A DNA stretch of 64,000 bases. It comes from Duganella sp. sic0402 (lineage in GTDB: Bacteria; Pseudomonadota; Gammaproteobacteria; Burkholderiales; Burkholderiaceae_D). The translations under genes were made by a program, and so were the position numbers. Positions 25,368-34,071 of this stretch are shown piece by piece. The notes under the pieces were generated by a model. It had not been told where the DNA came from, did not search any database, and saw nothing but the letters and a program-made list of their open reading frames with translations. The stretch lies in assembly GCF_019219065.1 (NCBI RefSeq), contig NZ_JAHUWK010000002.1, positions 620,001 to 684,000 on the forward strand, written 5' to 3'. How positions within the stretch are numbered: the first letter of the stretch is position 1; the number at the start of each line of letters is the position of its first letter.

Positions 25368-27749
25368 ATGAACAAAAAATTCTCCGTCGTCCGTTTTGCC
25401 GCACTGAGCATCCCTATGCTGGCCATGGCCGCCAATGTCGCAGCCGCCGTCGCGGATATGGCCGACACGCCAGCCGCCGATACCGCTGTCGAAGCCGCTG
25501 CCGCCGCACCGATCGCCACCGTGGAAGTCGCCACCCGCAAAACGCGTTCGTCGGTTGAGCTGGGCAAGAACGAGATGCAGAAAATTCTGCCAGGCGTGAA
25601 TCCGCTGAAAGCACTGCACACGCTGCCGGGCGTCAGCTTCCAGACCGCCGATCCATGGGGGAATAACGAACAGAATCTGTCGCTGTTCATTCACGGCTTC
25701 AGCGGCTCGCAACTGGGCTACACCATGGACGGCGTGCCGCTGGGCGACCAGCAATACGGCAACTACAACGGCCTGTCGCCACAGCGCGCCATCACCAGCG
25801 AAAACGTCGGCCGCGTGATCCTGTCGTCGGGCGCCGGCGACCTGGCCACCGCCTCGACCAGCAACCTGGGCGGCACCATCGAAACCTTCTCCAGCAATCC
25901 GCTGCCGAACGCCAATTTCTCGGCGCAGCAGACCGTTGGCAGCTACAAGACTTCGCGCACCTTCCTGCGCTACGACACCGGCAACTTCGGCGACGGCAAC
26001 AGTGCCTACATCTCTGCCGCGCACCACGAGCAGAAAGCCTGGGACTTCGACGGCCGCCAGGGCGGCGACCAGATCAACGCCAAGTTCATCAACAGCAGCA
26101 GCCTGGGCAAACTGACCCTGTACGTGGCCTATTCGGACAAGATCGAGCCGAACGAAGACAGCACCGTGCGCTCGGCCACCGAGAAGTATCAGCCTTACAC
26201 CCGTCCATTCATGTACCCGAACTTCCAGCAGGCGCTGAGCTATTTGTCGGCCACCGGCGCCACGCCAGCGGCGGAAGGCAATAACTACCGAAACTACTAC
26301 AGCGACGCGCAGCGTACCGACTACCTGACCTACGCCAAGTTCGATATGAACCTGGGCGAGGCCACCACCTGGTCGAACCAGATCTACTACCACAACGATG
26401 ATGGCGTCGGCGTAGTGGCCGGCCCGATCGGCGTGGCTGGCCTGCCGGCGCTGTTCGCGGTCTACTTCCCTGGCCAGAACCTGAAGCAGGTATTTGGCAA
26501 CTCCGGTTACGCGACCCGCACCACCGAATACGAAATCAACCGCAACGGCTGGCTGTCGACGCTGAAGACCGAACTGGGCGACCACAATCTGCAAGCCGGC
26601 CTGTGGTTCGAGCACAACCGTTCGTCGGCCTACCGCCGCTGGTACGCGCTGGATGTCAACAATCCAAGCTCGCCATACGACCGTCCAAGCAATCCGCTGA
26701 TCACCCAGTACGGCAGCGAGATCGACAACAAGGTGGTACAGTTGCACCTGCAAGACGAATGGCGCATCCGCCCTGACCTGTCGCTGCAAGCCGGCTTCAA
26801 ATCCAGCCTGCAATTTGCCGAGGGCCAGTTCCCGGTGCAGCCTAAGGCCGGCGCGATCGCCAACTCGACCGCCCTGCCGGTCGGCAAGATCGACACCAAG
26901 AAATGGTTCCTGCCGCAGATCGGCGGCCGCTGGGACATCACTGGGCAAGACCAGGCCTTCTTCAACATCCAGAAAAACATGCGCCAGTTCGTCACCTACG
27001 GCGGTGGCGGCGCATCGCCATGGAGCTTGTCCAGCCAGGGCGCGTTCGACCTGTTCAAATCGACCGCCCGGCCTGAAACCTCGATCACCTATGAAGCCGG
27101 CCTGCGCACCAGCCACCAGCTGAACGGCGACGTGCTGACCGGCTTTGACGGCCAGATCAACGTCTACCACGTCAACTTCAAGGACCGCCTGTTGCAGATC
27201 AGCCCGACCTCGGTGATCTCGTCGATTATCGGCGGCAATCTGGCAGTGCTGACCAACGTCGGCGCGGTCAAAACCAACGGCATCGACTTCTCCGGCACGC
27301 TGCACTTCGGCCGTACCTTCTCGCTGTACAACGCGCTGTCGTACAACCAGTCGAAATACGACGACAACTACATGAACGGCAACGCCGTGGTGCCGACCGC
27401 CGGCAAAAAAGTACCGGGCAGCCCGGAGTGGATGGATAAATTCGTCGCCACGCTGAACATCGCCGATACCGAATTCCAGCTGGGCGGCGACTACGTCGGC
27501 AAGCGTTACGCCACCTACACCAACGACCTGCAAGTGAAGAGCTACTTCCTGATGAACCTGGGCGTGTCGGGCAAGCTGCCCTTCCTGAACGGCGGCTGGG
27601 TGAAGAACGCGCGCTATCGCCTGAACGTCACCAACCTGGCCGATCGCAAGGGCGACCTCAACGTAGTAGTCGGCGCGGCCAGCGGCACGTACAATACCTT
27701 CCCAATTGCACCTCGTCAGGGCTTCCTGACTTTGATGGCGGACTTCTGA
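25368..27749 (+). CDS. TonB-dependent receptor linked to a glycerophosphodiesterase
   Basis: A 793-residue outer-membrane receptor. After a signal peptide (RFAALSIPMLAMAANVAAA) comes the plug with NPLKALHTLPGVSFQTADPWG, MDGVPLGDQQYGNYNG and ENVGRVILSSGAGDLATAS, then a beta-barrel ending in ...GFLTLMADF, a terminal aromatic as expected. No STN signalling domain is present. It overlaps the GDPD gene by one base, so the receptor probably takes up a glycerophosphodiester or its breakdown product under phosphate limitation, an inference from the gene pair and promoter. Confidence 0.88.
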   Translation: MNKKFSVVRFAALSIPMLAMAANVAAAVADMADTPAADTAVEAAAAAPIATVEVATRKTRSSVELGKNEMQKILPGVNPLKALHTLPGVSFQTADPWGNNEQNLSLFIHGFSGSQLGYTMDGVPLGDQQYGNYNGLSPQRAITSENVGRVILSSGAGDLATASTSNLGGTIETFSSNPLPNANFSAQQTVGSYKTSRTFLRYDTGNFGDGNSAYISAAHHEQKAWDFDGRQGGDQINAKFINSSSLGKLTLYVAYSDKIEPNEDSTVRSATEKYQPYTRPFMYPNFQQALSYLSATGATPAAEGNNYRNYYSDAQRTDYLTYAKFDMNLGEATTWSNQIYYHNDDGVGVVAGPIGVAGLPALFAVYFPGQNLKQVFGNSGYATRTTEYEINRNGWLSTLKTELGDHNLQAGLWFEHNRSSAYRRWYALDVNNPSSPYDRPSNPLITQYGSEIDNKVVQLHLQDEWRIRPDLSLQAGFKSSLQFAEGQFPVQPKAGAIANSTALPVGKIDTKKWFLPQIGGRWDITGQDQAFFNIQKNMRQFVTYGGGGASPWSLSSQGAFDLFKSTARPETSITYEAGLRTSHQLNGDVLTGFDGQINVYHVNFKDRLLQISPTSVISSIIGGNLAVLTNVGAVKTNGIDFSGTLHFGRTFSLYNALSYNQSKYDDNYMNGNAVVPTAGKKVPGSPEWMDKFVATLNIADTEFQLGGDYVGKRYATYTNDLQVKSYFLMNLGVSGKLPFLNGGWVKNARYRLNVTNLADRKGDLNVVVGAASGTYNTFPIAPRQGFLTLMADF

Positions 27750-28933
27750 TGAGCAAACTTTATTTACCGCCGCGACTCTCGCGTCGCGGCTTCATCCAGA
27801 CGGCTGCTGTGGCCACGGCTGCGGTGGCTGGCTCGTCGCTGCTGCTGCCGGCATCGGCCCTCGCCGCAGCGCCGGTGGCCGGCGACCAGTCCGGCCTGCC
27901 GGGCGTGGCCCCGGTTGGCGCAGGCACCGGTCGCCCGCTGGTGTTCGGCCACCGTGGCGCCAGCGCGCTGCGTCCCGAACACACGCTGGCGGCGTATGCC
28001 AAGGCCATCGCCGACGGCGCCGACTATGTCGAACCGGACCTGGTCAGCACCAAGGACGGCGTGCTGGTCGCGCGCCACGAAGCCTTCTTGAGCGAAACCA
28101 CAGACGTCGGCACGCGTAGCGAATTCGCCAGCCGCAAGACCCGCAAAACCATTGACGGCGAAACGCACGAAGGCTGGTTCGTCGACGACTTCACCCTGGC
28201 CGAACTGAAAACGCTGCGCGCGGTGGAGCGCATCCCGCAATACCGTCCGGGCAGCGCACAATACAACGGCATGTTCCAGGTAGTGACGTTTGAAGAAATG
28301 ATCGACTTCGTCGCGGCCGAAGCGGCGGCGCGCGGCCGCATCATCGGCATCGTGCCGGAGCTGAAGCACTCGACCTACTTCGCCAGCGTCGGCCTGCCGC
28401 TGGAGGACCGCTTCCTGTCCATCCTGGCGGCGCACGACTACACACGCCGCAACCCGGTGGAGATCCAGTCGTTTGAAGTGGCCAACCTGAAATACCTGCG
28501 CGGCAAGCTGGGCCGCCGCGCCAACCTGCGCCTGATGCAGCTGGTCATTGGTGAAAACGTGCGTCCGATGGACGTGGCGGCGGCAGGCGGCACGCTGACC
28601 TTCGCGCAAATGTGCACGCCGGCCGGCCTGCGCGATATCGCCCAATACGCCGACGTGGTGGCCCCGCCAACCCGCGCCATCATCCCGCTGAACAAGGACG
28701 GCACGCTGGCCGCGCCTTCCTCGCTGGTGGAGGACGCCCACAAAGCCGGCCTGCGCGTGGAACCCTGGACCTTCCGTCCGGAGAACCAGTTCCTCGCCGC
28801 CGACTTCCGCAACGGCGCCCTGACGGTCCGCAACGAAGCCGGTTCAATCGCCGAAATGAAGCGCTACATCGCCACCGGCATCGACGGCTTCTTCACCGAT
28901 GACCCGGCCCTGGGCCGCGCCGCCCTCGGTTAA
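27749..28933 (+). CDS. Tat-exported glycerophosphodiester phosphodiesterase
   Basis: A 394-residue GDPD with a twin-arginine signal (LSRRGFIQTAAVATAAVAG). The TIM-barrel motifs are VFGHRGASALRPEHTLAAY, DYVEPDLVSTKDGVLVARHE, and the C-terminal GIDGFFTDDPALG. It hydrolyses glycerophosphodiesters to glycerol 3-phosphate and an alcohol in the periplasm. The start overlaps the receptor stop by one base. The stops of this gene and the convergent sensor kinase overlap by four bases. Confidence 0.92.
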   Translation: MSKLYLPPRLSRRGFIQTAAVATAAVAGSSLLLPASALAAAPVAGDQSGLPGVAPVGAGTGRPLVFGHRGASALRPEHTLAAYAKAIADGADYVEPDLVSTKDGVLVARHEAFLSETTDVGTRSEFASRKTRKTIDGETHEGWFVDDFTLAELKTLRAVERIPQYRPGSAQYNGMFQVVTFEEMIDFVAAEAAARGRIIGIVPELKHSTYFASVGLPLEDRFLSILAAHDYTRRNPVEIQSFEVANLKYLRGKLGRRANLRLMQLVIGENVRPMDVAAAGGTLTFAQMCTPAGLRDIAQYADVVAPPTRAIIPLNKDGTLAAPSSLVEDAHKAGLRVEPWTFRPENQFLAADFRNGALTVRNEAGSIAEMKRYIATGIDGFFTDDPALGRAALG

Positions 28934-30318
28934 GCGCGCGGCAGCCTGACGCTGGCCAGCAGGCCGCCGCCAGGCGCATCGTCGAGATGTATGCGTCCGT
29001 GGTGGCTGGCCGCCACGGACGCCGCAATCGCCAGCCCCAGCCCGCTGCCACTCTGCGTCTGGCGCGGATCGCGGAAGAAACGGTCAAACACCCGCTCGCG
29101 CAACGCCGGCGCGATGCCCGGCCCCTGATCCCGCACCGACAACACCACCTCGGCACCGGCAGCGACGATGCTCACCTGCACCATGCCGCCCGGTGGACTG
29201 TACTTGATGGCGTTCTCCACCAGATTGTCGATCAGCGACACCAGGCTTTCACTCTGGCCCTGTATGTACAGCGGCTCGGCCGCCACCATTTCCAGTTCCA
29301 CGCCACTACGCGACGCCAGCATCGACAATACCGCCAGCCGGTCCTGCAACAAGGCGTCCAGCGCCAGCCGGAGATGCGGCGCGCTGTCCGGAGCATCGCT
29401 GCGCATCAGGCGCAGCAACTGTCCGACCAGCCGGCCGGCCCGGTTGCCGCTGTTGAGAATGCCGTCGAGCAGCTCGTGCTGCAAGGCGTTCCCGGTTTGC
29501 CGCTGCAAGGCTTCCGCGTGCACGCGCATGGCGGCCAGCGGCGTGCGCAGCTCATGGGCGGCGTCGGCGATAAAGCTGCGCTCGCGCTGCGCGCTCTGGT
29601 TCACCCGCAATAGCAAGGCATTGATGCTATCCACCAGCGCCGCCAGCTCGCGATGCGGCGGACGGCATGCCAGCGGCGTCAGGTCGCCCGGACCGCGCGC
29701 CGCCACTTCCTGCGTCACCTGCCGCCAGGGCCGCAGCGCCAGGCGGATCGACAGCCAGGCCGGCAATGGCAATAATGGCAGGCTGATCAGCAAGGGCAGC
29801 AGGAAATAGCCACGCGAGTTCATCGCCAGGAACAGCTCCATCGCTTCAACGGGCGCGACGAACATCACCTTGGTGCCGGTGTCCTGCGAGCGGAAGGTGC
29901 GCGCGCGATAGCGCTTGCCCTGTATGTAGAGCGTGTGTGCGCCGACCTCAGGATCGCCGCTCAAGCCATTCAGTATGTCGTCGGTCTGGTACACCAGCTT
30001 GCCGTTCTGCCAGACCATCATCAGCGGACCGATATCCTGCAGGTCGTTTTCCACAAAGTCTTCGCGCAGCGCTGCATCCACCACGCGCAAAGTCTGCTGC
30101 TGCTTGTCCGGCTGGCCCGCCAGGTTGTCAGCCACCAGCATCACCGCTTTGGAAATATTCGGCGCATTCAGGTAGCCCGGCGTGTCGCCGCCCTCGCGCA
30201 GCATCACCACGAACACGCCGGCCCATAACAGCAATAGCAGCATCACCTGCGCCACCATCAGGCGGCGCACCAGTGTTGGTTCACTGACCAGGCGCCAGGC
30301 GCGCAGCAACAGCTTCAT
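28930..30318 (-). CDS. Sensor histidine kinase, QseC-like
   Basis: A 462-residue membrane kinase: helix 1 around residues 18-38, a periplasmic sensor of about 130 residues, helix 2 around 170-192 followed by HAMP, then the dimerisation His in FIADAAHELRTPLAAMR, N box NLVENAIKYSPPGG, G1 DQGPGI, and G2 GSGLGLAIA. The start at 30318 overlaps the regulator stop (ATGA), so the two are translated together. A reading frame running upstream from it is a shadow of the regulator gene. Confidence 0.93.
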   Translation of the reverse strand: MKLLLRAWRLVSEPTLVRRLMVAQVMLLLLLWAGVFVVMLREGGDTPGYLNAPNISKAVMLVADNLAGQPDKQQQTLRVVDAALREDFVENDLQDIGPLMMVWQNGKLVYQTDDILNGLSGDPEVGAHTLYIQGKRYRARTFRSQDTGTKVMFVAPVEAMELFLAMNSRGYFLLPLLISLPLLPLPAWLSIRLALRPWRQVTQEVAARGPGDLTPLACRPPHRELAALVDSINALLLRVNQSAQRERSFIADAAHELRTPLAAMRVHAEALQRQTGNALQHELLDGILNSGNRAGRLVGQLLRLMRSDAPDSAPHLRLALDALLQDRLAVLSMLASRSGVELEMVAAEPLYIQGQSESLVSLIDNLVENAIKYSPPGGMVQVSIVAAGAEVVLSVRDQGPGIAPALRERVFDRFFRDPRQTQSGSGLGLAIAASVAASHHGRIHLDDAPGGGLLASVRLPRA

Positions 30319-31010
30319 GCCGCACCGCCTGGCGGCTGGACATCGATCACATAACCGACCCCGCGCACGGTGCGGATAAAGCCCTCGCCGATTTTGCGCC
30401 GCAAATTGGCCATATGTACGTCCAGCGCGTTGCTGGCATTGGTCTGCGCACCTGGCAAGGTCTGCTCTTCCAGCGTGCGCCGTGTCAGCACGCGGTCGGC
30501 GCGCATCATCAGCATCTTCAGCAATGCATACTCGCTGCCGGTCAACTCCACCTCGCGTCCATGGACGCTGACGCGGCGCGTAGGCGCGTGCAGCCACAGG
30601 CCGCGCACTTCAATGGTTTCGCCGTCAAAGCCGTAGCTGCGCCGGGCCAGCGCGCGCACCCGCGACAGCAGCTCGGCCAGCACAAACGGCTTGACCAGAT
30701 AGTCGTCGGCGCCGCCGTCAAGGCCGTTCAGGCGGTCGGAGACGGCGTCGCGCGCGCTCAGGATCAGCACTGGCAAGTCGGCCGCATTCTCGCCGCGTAT
30801 GCGGCTGCGGCGCAGCCGGGATAAGAGCTGCATGCCGTCGCCATCGGGCAGGCCAAGATCGAGCAGCACCAGGTCGCAGCCGTCATATTCGAGGCAGCGG
30901 CTGGCGTCGTCCAGGGTGCGTACCCATACCACATCCATGCCTTGCTCGGACAAGGCAATGCGCACGCCGTTGCCCAGGTCCAGATCGTCTTCTATCAGTA
31001 GGATTTTCAT
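30315..31010 (-). CDS. OmpR-family response regulator, QseB-like
   Basis: A 231-residue regulator. Receiver: acidic pocket EDD near residues 7-9, phosphoacceptor Asp51 (LVLLDLGLPDGDG), conserved Lys in LVKPF. The C-terminal winged helix has ELTGSEYALLKMLMMRADRVLTR and RRKIGEGFIRTVRGVGY. It is co-translated with the kinase and divergent from mipA, its probable target. Start at 31010 (MKILLIED) rather than the upstream extension. Confidence 0.94.
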   Translation of the reverse strand: MKILLIEDDLDLGNGVRIALSEQGMDVVWVRTLDDASRCLEYDGCDLVLLDLGLPDGDGMQLLSRLRRSRIRGENAADLPVLILSARDAVSDRLNGLDGGADDYLVKPFVLAELLSRVRALARRSYGFDGETIEVRGLWLHAPTRRVSVHGREVELTGSEYALLKMLMMRADRVLTRRTLEEQTLPGAQTNASNALDVHMANLRRKIGEGFIRTVRGVGYVIDVQPPGGAA

Positions 31011-31054
31011 GGCGTTATTAGAGCATGCCAAGCTGAAGATCATCTAAAGAGCGT

Positions 31055-31093
31055 CTTCATCGATTCTTCATGCAAGGCTCAGATTGCCTTCAT
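31055..31093. promoter_or_regulatory. Tandem CTTCAT half-sites between the response regulator and mipA
   Basis: CTTCAT occurs at 31055-31060 and 31066-31071 with an 11-base period, and again at 31088-31093. Direct half-sites one helical turn apart are how PmrA/QseB/OmpR-type regulators bind, so this is a plausible autoregulatory and mipA operator for the adjacent two-component system. Confidence 0.5.
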
Positions 31094-31162
31094 CGCCGTT
31101 GCCGACAATGCAAGCATGCGACCGGGCCAGGGGGCACCGGTGCTACTTTGAATGGATAGACT

Positions 31163-31945
31163 ATGCAAACACGCTCTCGCCGCATGCTCGCGGCGCTTTG
31201 CCTGCTGGGCGGCAGCACCGTGGCCGCCGCCGGCGACGCACAACTGCTGGTCGGTGGCGGCCTTGGCGTCGAGGCACGCTATGCCGGGGCCAACCGCAAT
31301 CAGGCCGGGCCGGTGCTGGTGCTGGACTACAGCCACGCCAGCGGCTTCTATGCCAGCACGCTACGCGGTCTCGGCTACGAAGATCAGGACGGTCCGGTCA
31401 GCTACGGCGCCGCGCTCGGCTATCGCGGCGAACGCCGGGAAAAGAATGAGAAGTCATGGTTCGGCAACACCGGCAGCGAGGAATTGAAAGGCATGGGCGA
31501 CATCAAAGGCAACGCCAGCGCGTTGCTGAGCGTCGGTTTCAGGCCGCTGTCCATGCTGGAACTCAATCTGCATGCCGACCTGCCGCTGTCACGCCGCGAG
31601 AACGGCAAGACGCTGCATGCCGGCATCACCGCGCATCTGCTCAATCGCGATAGCGACCACGTCTCACTGGCACTGGCGGCTGGCTTTGCGGATAGCCGAC
31701 ACGCACAGACCTACCACGGTGTCACCAAGCAGCAGGCTGCCGCGTCCGGTTTCAAGGCCTACCATCCCAGAGCCGGGCTGTACGAAGCCAGCACCATGCT
31801 GACCTGGGAGCACAGCTTCAATGCGCGCTGGAGCGTGACCACGCTGATCGGCGCGACGCAGCTGCTGCGCGACGCCTCGCGCAGCCCGCTCACCAAGCGC
31901 AAAACCAATCCCAGCGGTGGATTCTATGTCAGCTATGCCTACTAA
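31163..31945 (+). CDS. MipA/OmpV family outer-membrane protein
   Basis: A 260-residue secreted protein: signal peptide (RMLAALCLLGGSTVAAAGDA), GGGLGVEARYAGANRNQAGPVLVLDY and FYASTLRGLGYE at the N-terminus of the mature barrel, ending in YVSYAY with a C-terminal aromatic, as in MipA/OmpV beta-barrels. Family members scaffold peptidoglycan enzymes or respond to envelope stress. It lies divergent from the two-component genes and overlaps the VirK/YbjX gene by 20 bases. Confidence 0.87.
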   Translation: MQTRSRRMLAALCLLGGSTVAAAGDAQLLVGGGLGVEARYAGANRNQAGPVLVLDYSHASGFYASTLRGLGYEDQDGPVSYGAALGYRGERREKNEKSWFGNTGSEELKGMGDIKGNASALLSVGFRPLSMLELNLHADLPLSRRENGKTLHAGITAHLLNRDSDHVSLALAAGFADSRHAQTYHGVTKQQAAASGFKAYHPRAGLYEASTMLTWEHSFNARWSVTTLIGATQLLRDASRSPLTKRKTNPSGGFYVSYAY

Positions 31946-32870
31946 GCACCTGCCGCTCAGCCTGAGTGCCGGAGTCAGCAACTACCATGGTCTGGCCAGG
32001 CTGCGCGAGTGGCTGAAACTGCACGCGCGCGCGCTGCTGCACCGCCAAGCCACCCGCGACTGGCTGCGGCAGCTGGAGACGCAACCCTTGATGGCCGCGC
32101 TGCTACGCAGCAGTCCGCAGCTGATGAAGAAAATCTACCGCCCCTACTTCAGCGCCTCGCTGTCGCCCACACAGCGCGGCGGTCTGCTGCATATGCACTA
32201 TCAGCATACGGCACGGTACGGCCTGGGGAGTCTGGTACAGCGCGCCGCGCGCGGGCCGGTCCAGCTGGCCAGTGTCGAGGTTCGGTCGGGACAAAGGTAT
32301 GCGCTGCAATTATCCGCAGTCAGCGTGATGGAGCGCGAAGGCGAGCTGGTACTGCAATTGCTGGACAGCGAGGGGATACTGTATTCGGTTGCCTTCAGCT
32401 TCATCCATGAAGACGCGGCGGTCTACATCGGCGTCGGCGGCTTGCAGGGACCGAACCATGGCGACCGTCAGGAGCGCGTGCGCAACGCCACCCATGAGCT
32501 GCATGGACTCCGGCCGAAGAATCTGATGATACGGCTGGCGGCCCAATGGGGCGCGGAGCACGGGTGCGCAGGCATGATCCTGGTCGGCAATCACAACCGC
32601 ACGGTGCGCAGCGCCATCCGTCAAGGCAAGGTCCACGCCGACTACGATGCCTTGTGGCGTGAACTCGACGCCACGCTGCGCGGCGACGGCAATTACACGC
32701 TGCCTTGCGGATTGCCGCCAGCGCTGACCACCAAGGCGCGCAAGCGGCATGCAAGCGCTGAAGCCTTTTGCGCGGCGATGGGCAAGGCACTGCGGGTCTG
32801 GAAGCGCAGCCGGCAGGCTGTCATCGCGCCGGCTGTGGACTGGTCGCGTGATGTGCGACACGCCGCGTGA
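31926..32870 (+). CDS. VirK/YbjX family protein (DUF535)
   Basis: A roughly 314-residue cytoplasmic protein typical of DUF535: RPYFSASLSPTQRGGLLHMHYQ, LYSVAFSFIHEDAAVYIGVGGLQGP, ATHELHGLRPKNLMIRLA and VGNHNRTVRSA. In Salmonella and E. coli related proteins are tied to envelope resistance to antimicrobial peptides, under PhoPQ. Start at 31926: GGTGG five bases before; alternatives are a GTG at 31917 and an ATG at 31935. It overlaps mipA, so probably one transcript. Confidence 0.85.
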   Translation: MSAMPTKHLPLSLSAGVSNYHGLARLREWLKLHARALLHRQATRDWLRQLETQPLMAALLRSSPQLMKKIYRPYFSASLSPTQRGGLLHMHYQHTARYGLGSLVQRAARGPVQLASVEVRSGQRYALQLSAVSVMEREGELVLQLLDSEGILYSVAFSFIHEDAAVYIGVGGLQGPNHGDRQERVRNATHELHGLRPKNLMIRLAAQWGAEHGCAGMILVGNHNRTVRSAIRQGKVHADYDALWRELDATLRGDGNYTLPCGLPPALTTKARKRHASAEAFCAAMGKALRVWKRSRQAVIAPAVDWSRDVRHAA

Positions 32871-32879
32871 GGTGCTTGC

Positions 32880-34061
32880 TTAGTTGCTGGCCTGACGTGG
32901 CGCATCCAGCTTGGGCAGCGCCGCAGTCAGGTCGATCCAGGCTTGCGGCACTGGTTTTTCGCGGCTGCGTACGCCAAAGAAGCTGACCACTTCGCGGCCA
33001 TCTTTATCGTAGAACTCGACGTTGACGACGCCGGCGCGCTTGACCACGTAGCCGGTGACGAAGTTGGTGTCGCGCAGGTGCAGGTTAAATTCCGGGTCCA
33101 GCACGTTGAAGTAACCGCCGGTTTCCTGCACCTTGTTGATCTTGCCGCTGAAGATCTGGATGGTCGCGTCATTGCCCAGGAAAGCCATGATTTCCACCTG
33201 CTGCTTGGCCGCCTGCTCCAGCAGCTGGCGCACTGCCAGCGGCGCAATGCGCTGTACTTTGTCAGCCGGGCCGAGGCGCAGACCCTGCTCGCGCGTCACG
33301 CCGAATTCGCTCAGCAGACGGTTGAACTGGTGCACGTCGTTGATTTCGTTCCAGGCCAGCTGGAATTCTTTCACGTCCACCGCGCTATCCGGCTTCGGTG
33401 CCGGTTTGGCCGGCTGCGCCGCCACTTTCAGGTCCGCGCTTTGCACCGGGTTGCGGAAGTCGGCGACGATCTTGTCGAACACTGGCACGCCGGCGTCGCT
33501 CTTCACGTAGACCTTGTGCGCGGCATTGCCGTACTGGTCGAAGAATTGCAGGCTGCGCGAGATCACGCCGTCCTTGCCAGGCTGGGCCACCGCGAACGCG
33601 TATTTCCAGTTCTTGAAGGTGAAGCGCAGGTCGATCTCGCCGCCCAGGTAGCCGCCGGCGATGTTGCGCATGCGCGCTTCGCGTTCTTTTTCCTTATCGG
33701 CGTCGAGGCCGGTCACCGGTTCCTGGGGTTTCATTTTGGTTGCGACGCCGGTGCGTTCCAGCACCCCGTTTTCATTGCGCGTCAGCGCCATGACTTTGCC
33801 GAGGTCGAGCGCGCGGCGCATGATTTCACGCGGCACGGTGTCGCCTTCCTGCAAACGGGTCACGGTCTTGCCGATGCCGTTGGCGGCCAGCAGCTCCGCT
33901 TCCGAAACATTCAGCTTGGCCGCAGCGTCGCGCAGCGCCAGACGTGGCTCCGCCGCGCGCAGCGCTTCGTAACGCTCGGTCAGACTGGCTGCACCCGCCG
34001 GCAGAGAGGAGATCAGCAAAGCGCCGGTCAGCGCCAGGACAAATCGATGGTGGGGTTTCAT
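32880..34061 (-). CDS. HemS/ChuS-like heme-handling protein with a signal peptide
   Basis: A 393-residue protein with two HemS-type repeats: an N-terminal half (LTERYEALRAAEPRLALRDAAAKLNVSEAELLAAN, LQFFDQYGNAAHKVYVK) and a C-terminal half (EINDVHQFNRLLSEFGVTREQGLRLG, IQIFSGKINKVQETGGYFNVLDPEFNLHLRD). DVHQF (His244) is the likely axial heme ligand by analogy with HemS His196/ChuS His193; His182 in AHKVY is also conserved. Unlike cytoplasmic HemS, it opens with a clear Sec signal (FVLALTGALLISSLPAGAAS) and carries a charged insert near 100-130. It lies downstream of the TonB receptor, separated by 10 bases, with a GGAGC ribosome site. Confidence 0.85.
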   Translation of the reverse strand: MKPHHRFVLALTGALLISSLPAGAASLTERYEALRAAEPRLALRDAAAKLNVSEAELLAANGIGKTVTRLQEGDTVPREIMRRALDLGKVMALTRNENGVLERTGVATKMKPQEPVTGLDADKEKEREARMRNIAGGYLGGEIDLRFTFKNWKYAFAVAQPGKDGVISRSLQFFDQYGNAAHKVYVKSDAGVPVFDKIVADFRNPVQSADLKVAAQPAKPAPKPDSAVDVKEFQLAWNEINDVHQFNRLLSEFGVTREQGLRLGPADKVQRIAPLAVRQLLEQAAKQQVEIMAFLGNDATIQIFSGKINKVQETGGYFNVLDPEFNLHLRDTNFVTGYVVKRAGVVNVEFYDKDGREVVSFFGVRSREKPVPQAWIDLTAALPKLDAPRQASN

Positions 34062-34071
34062 GGCTAGCTCC

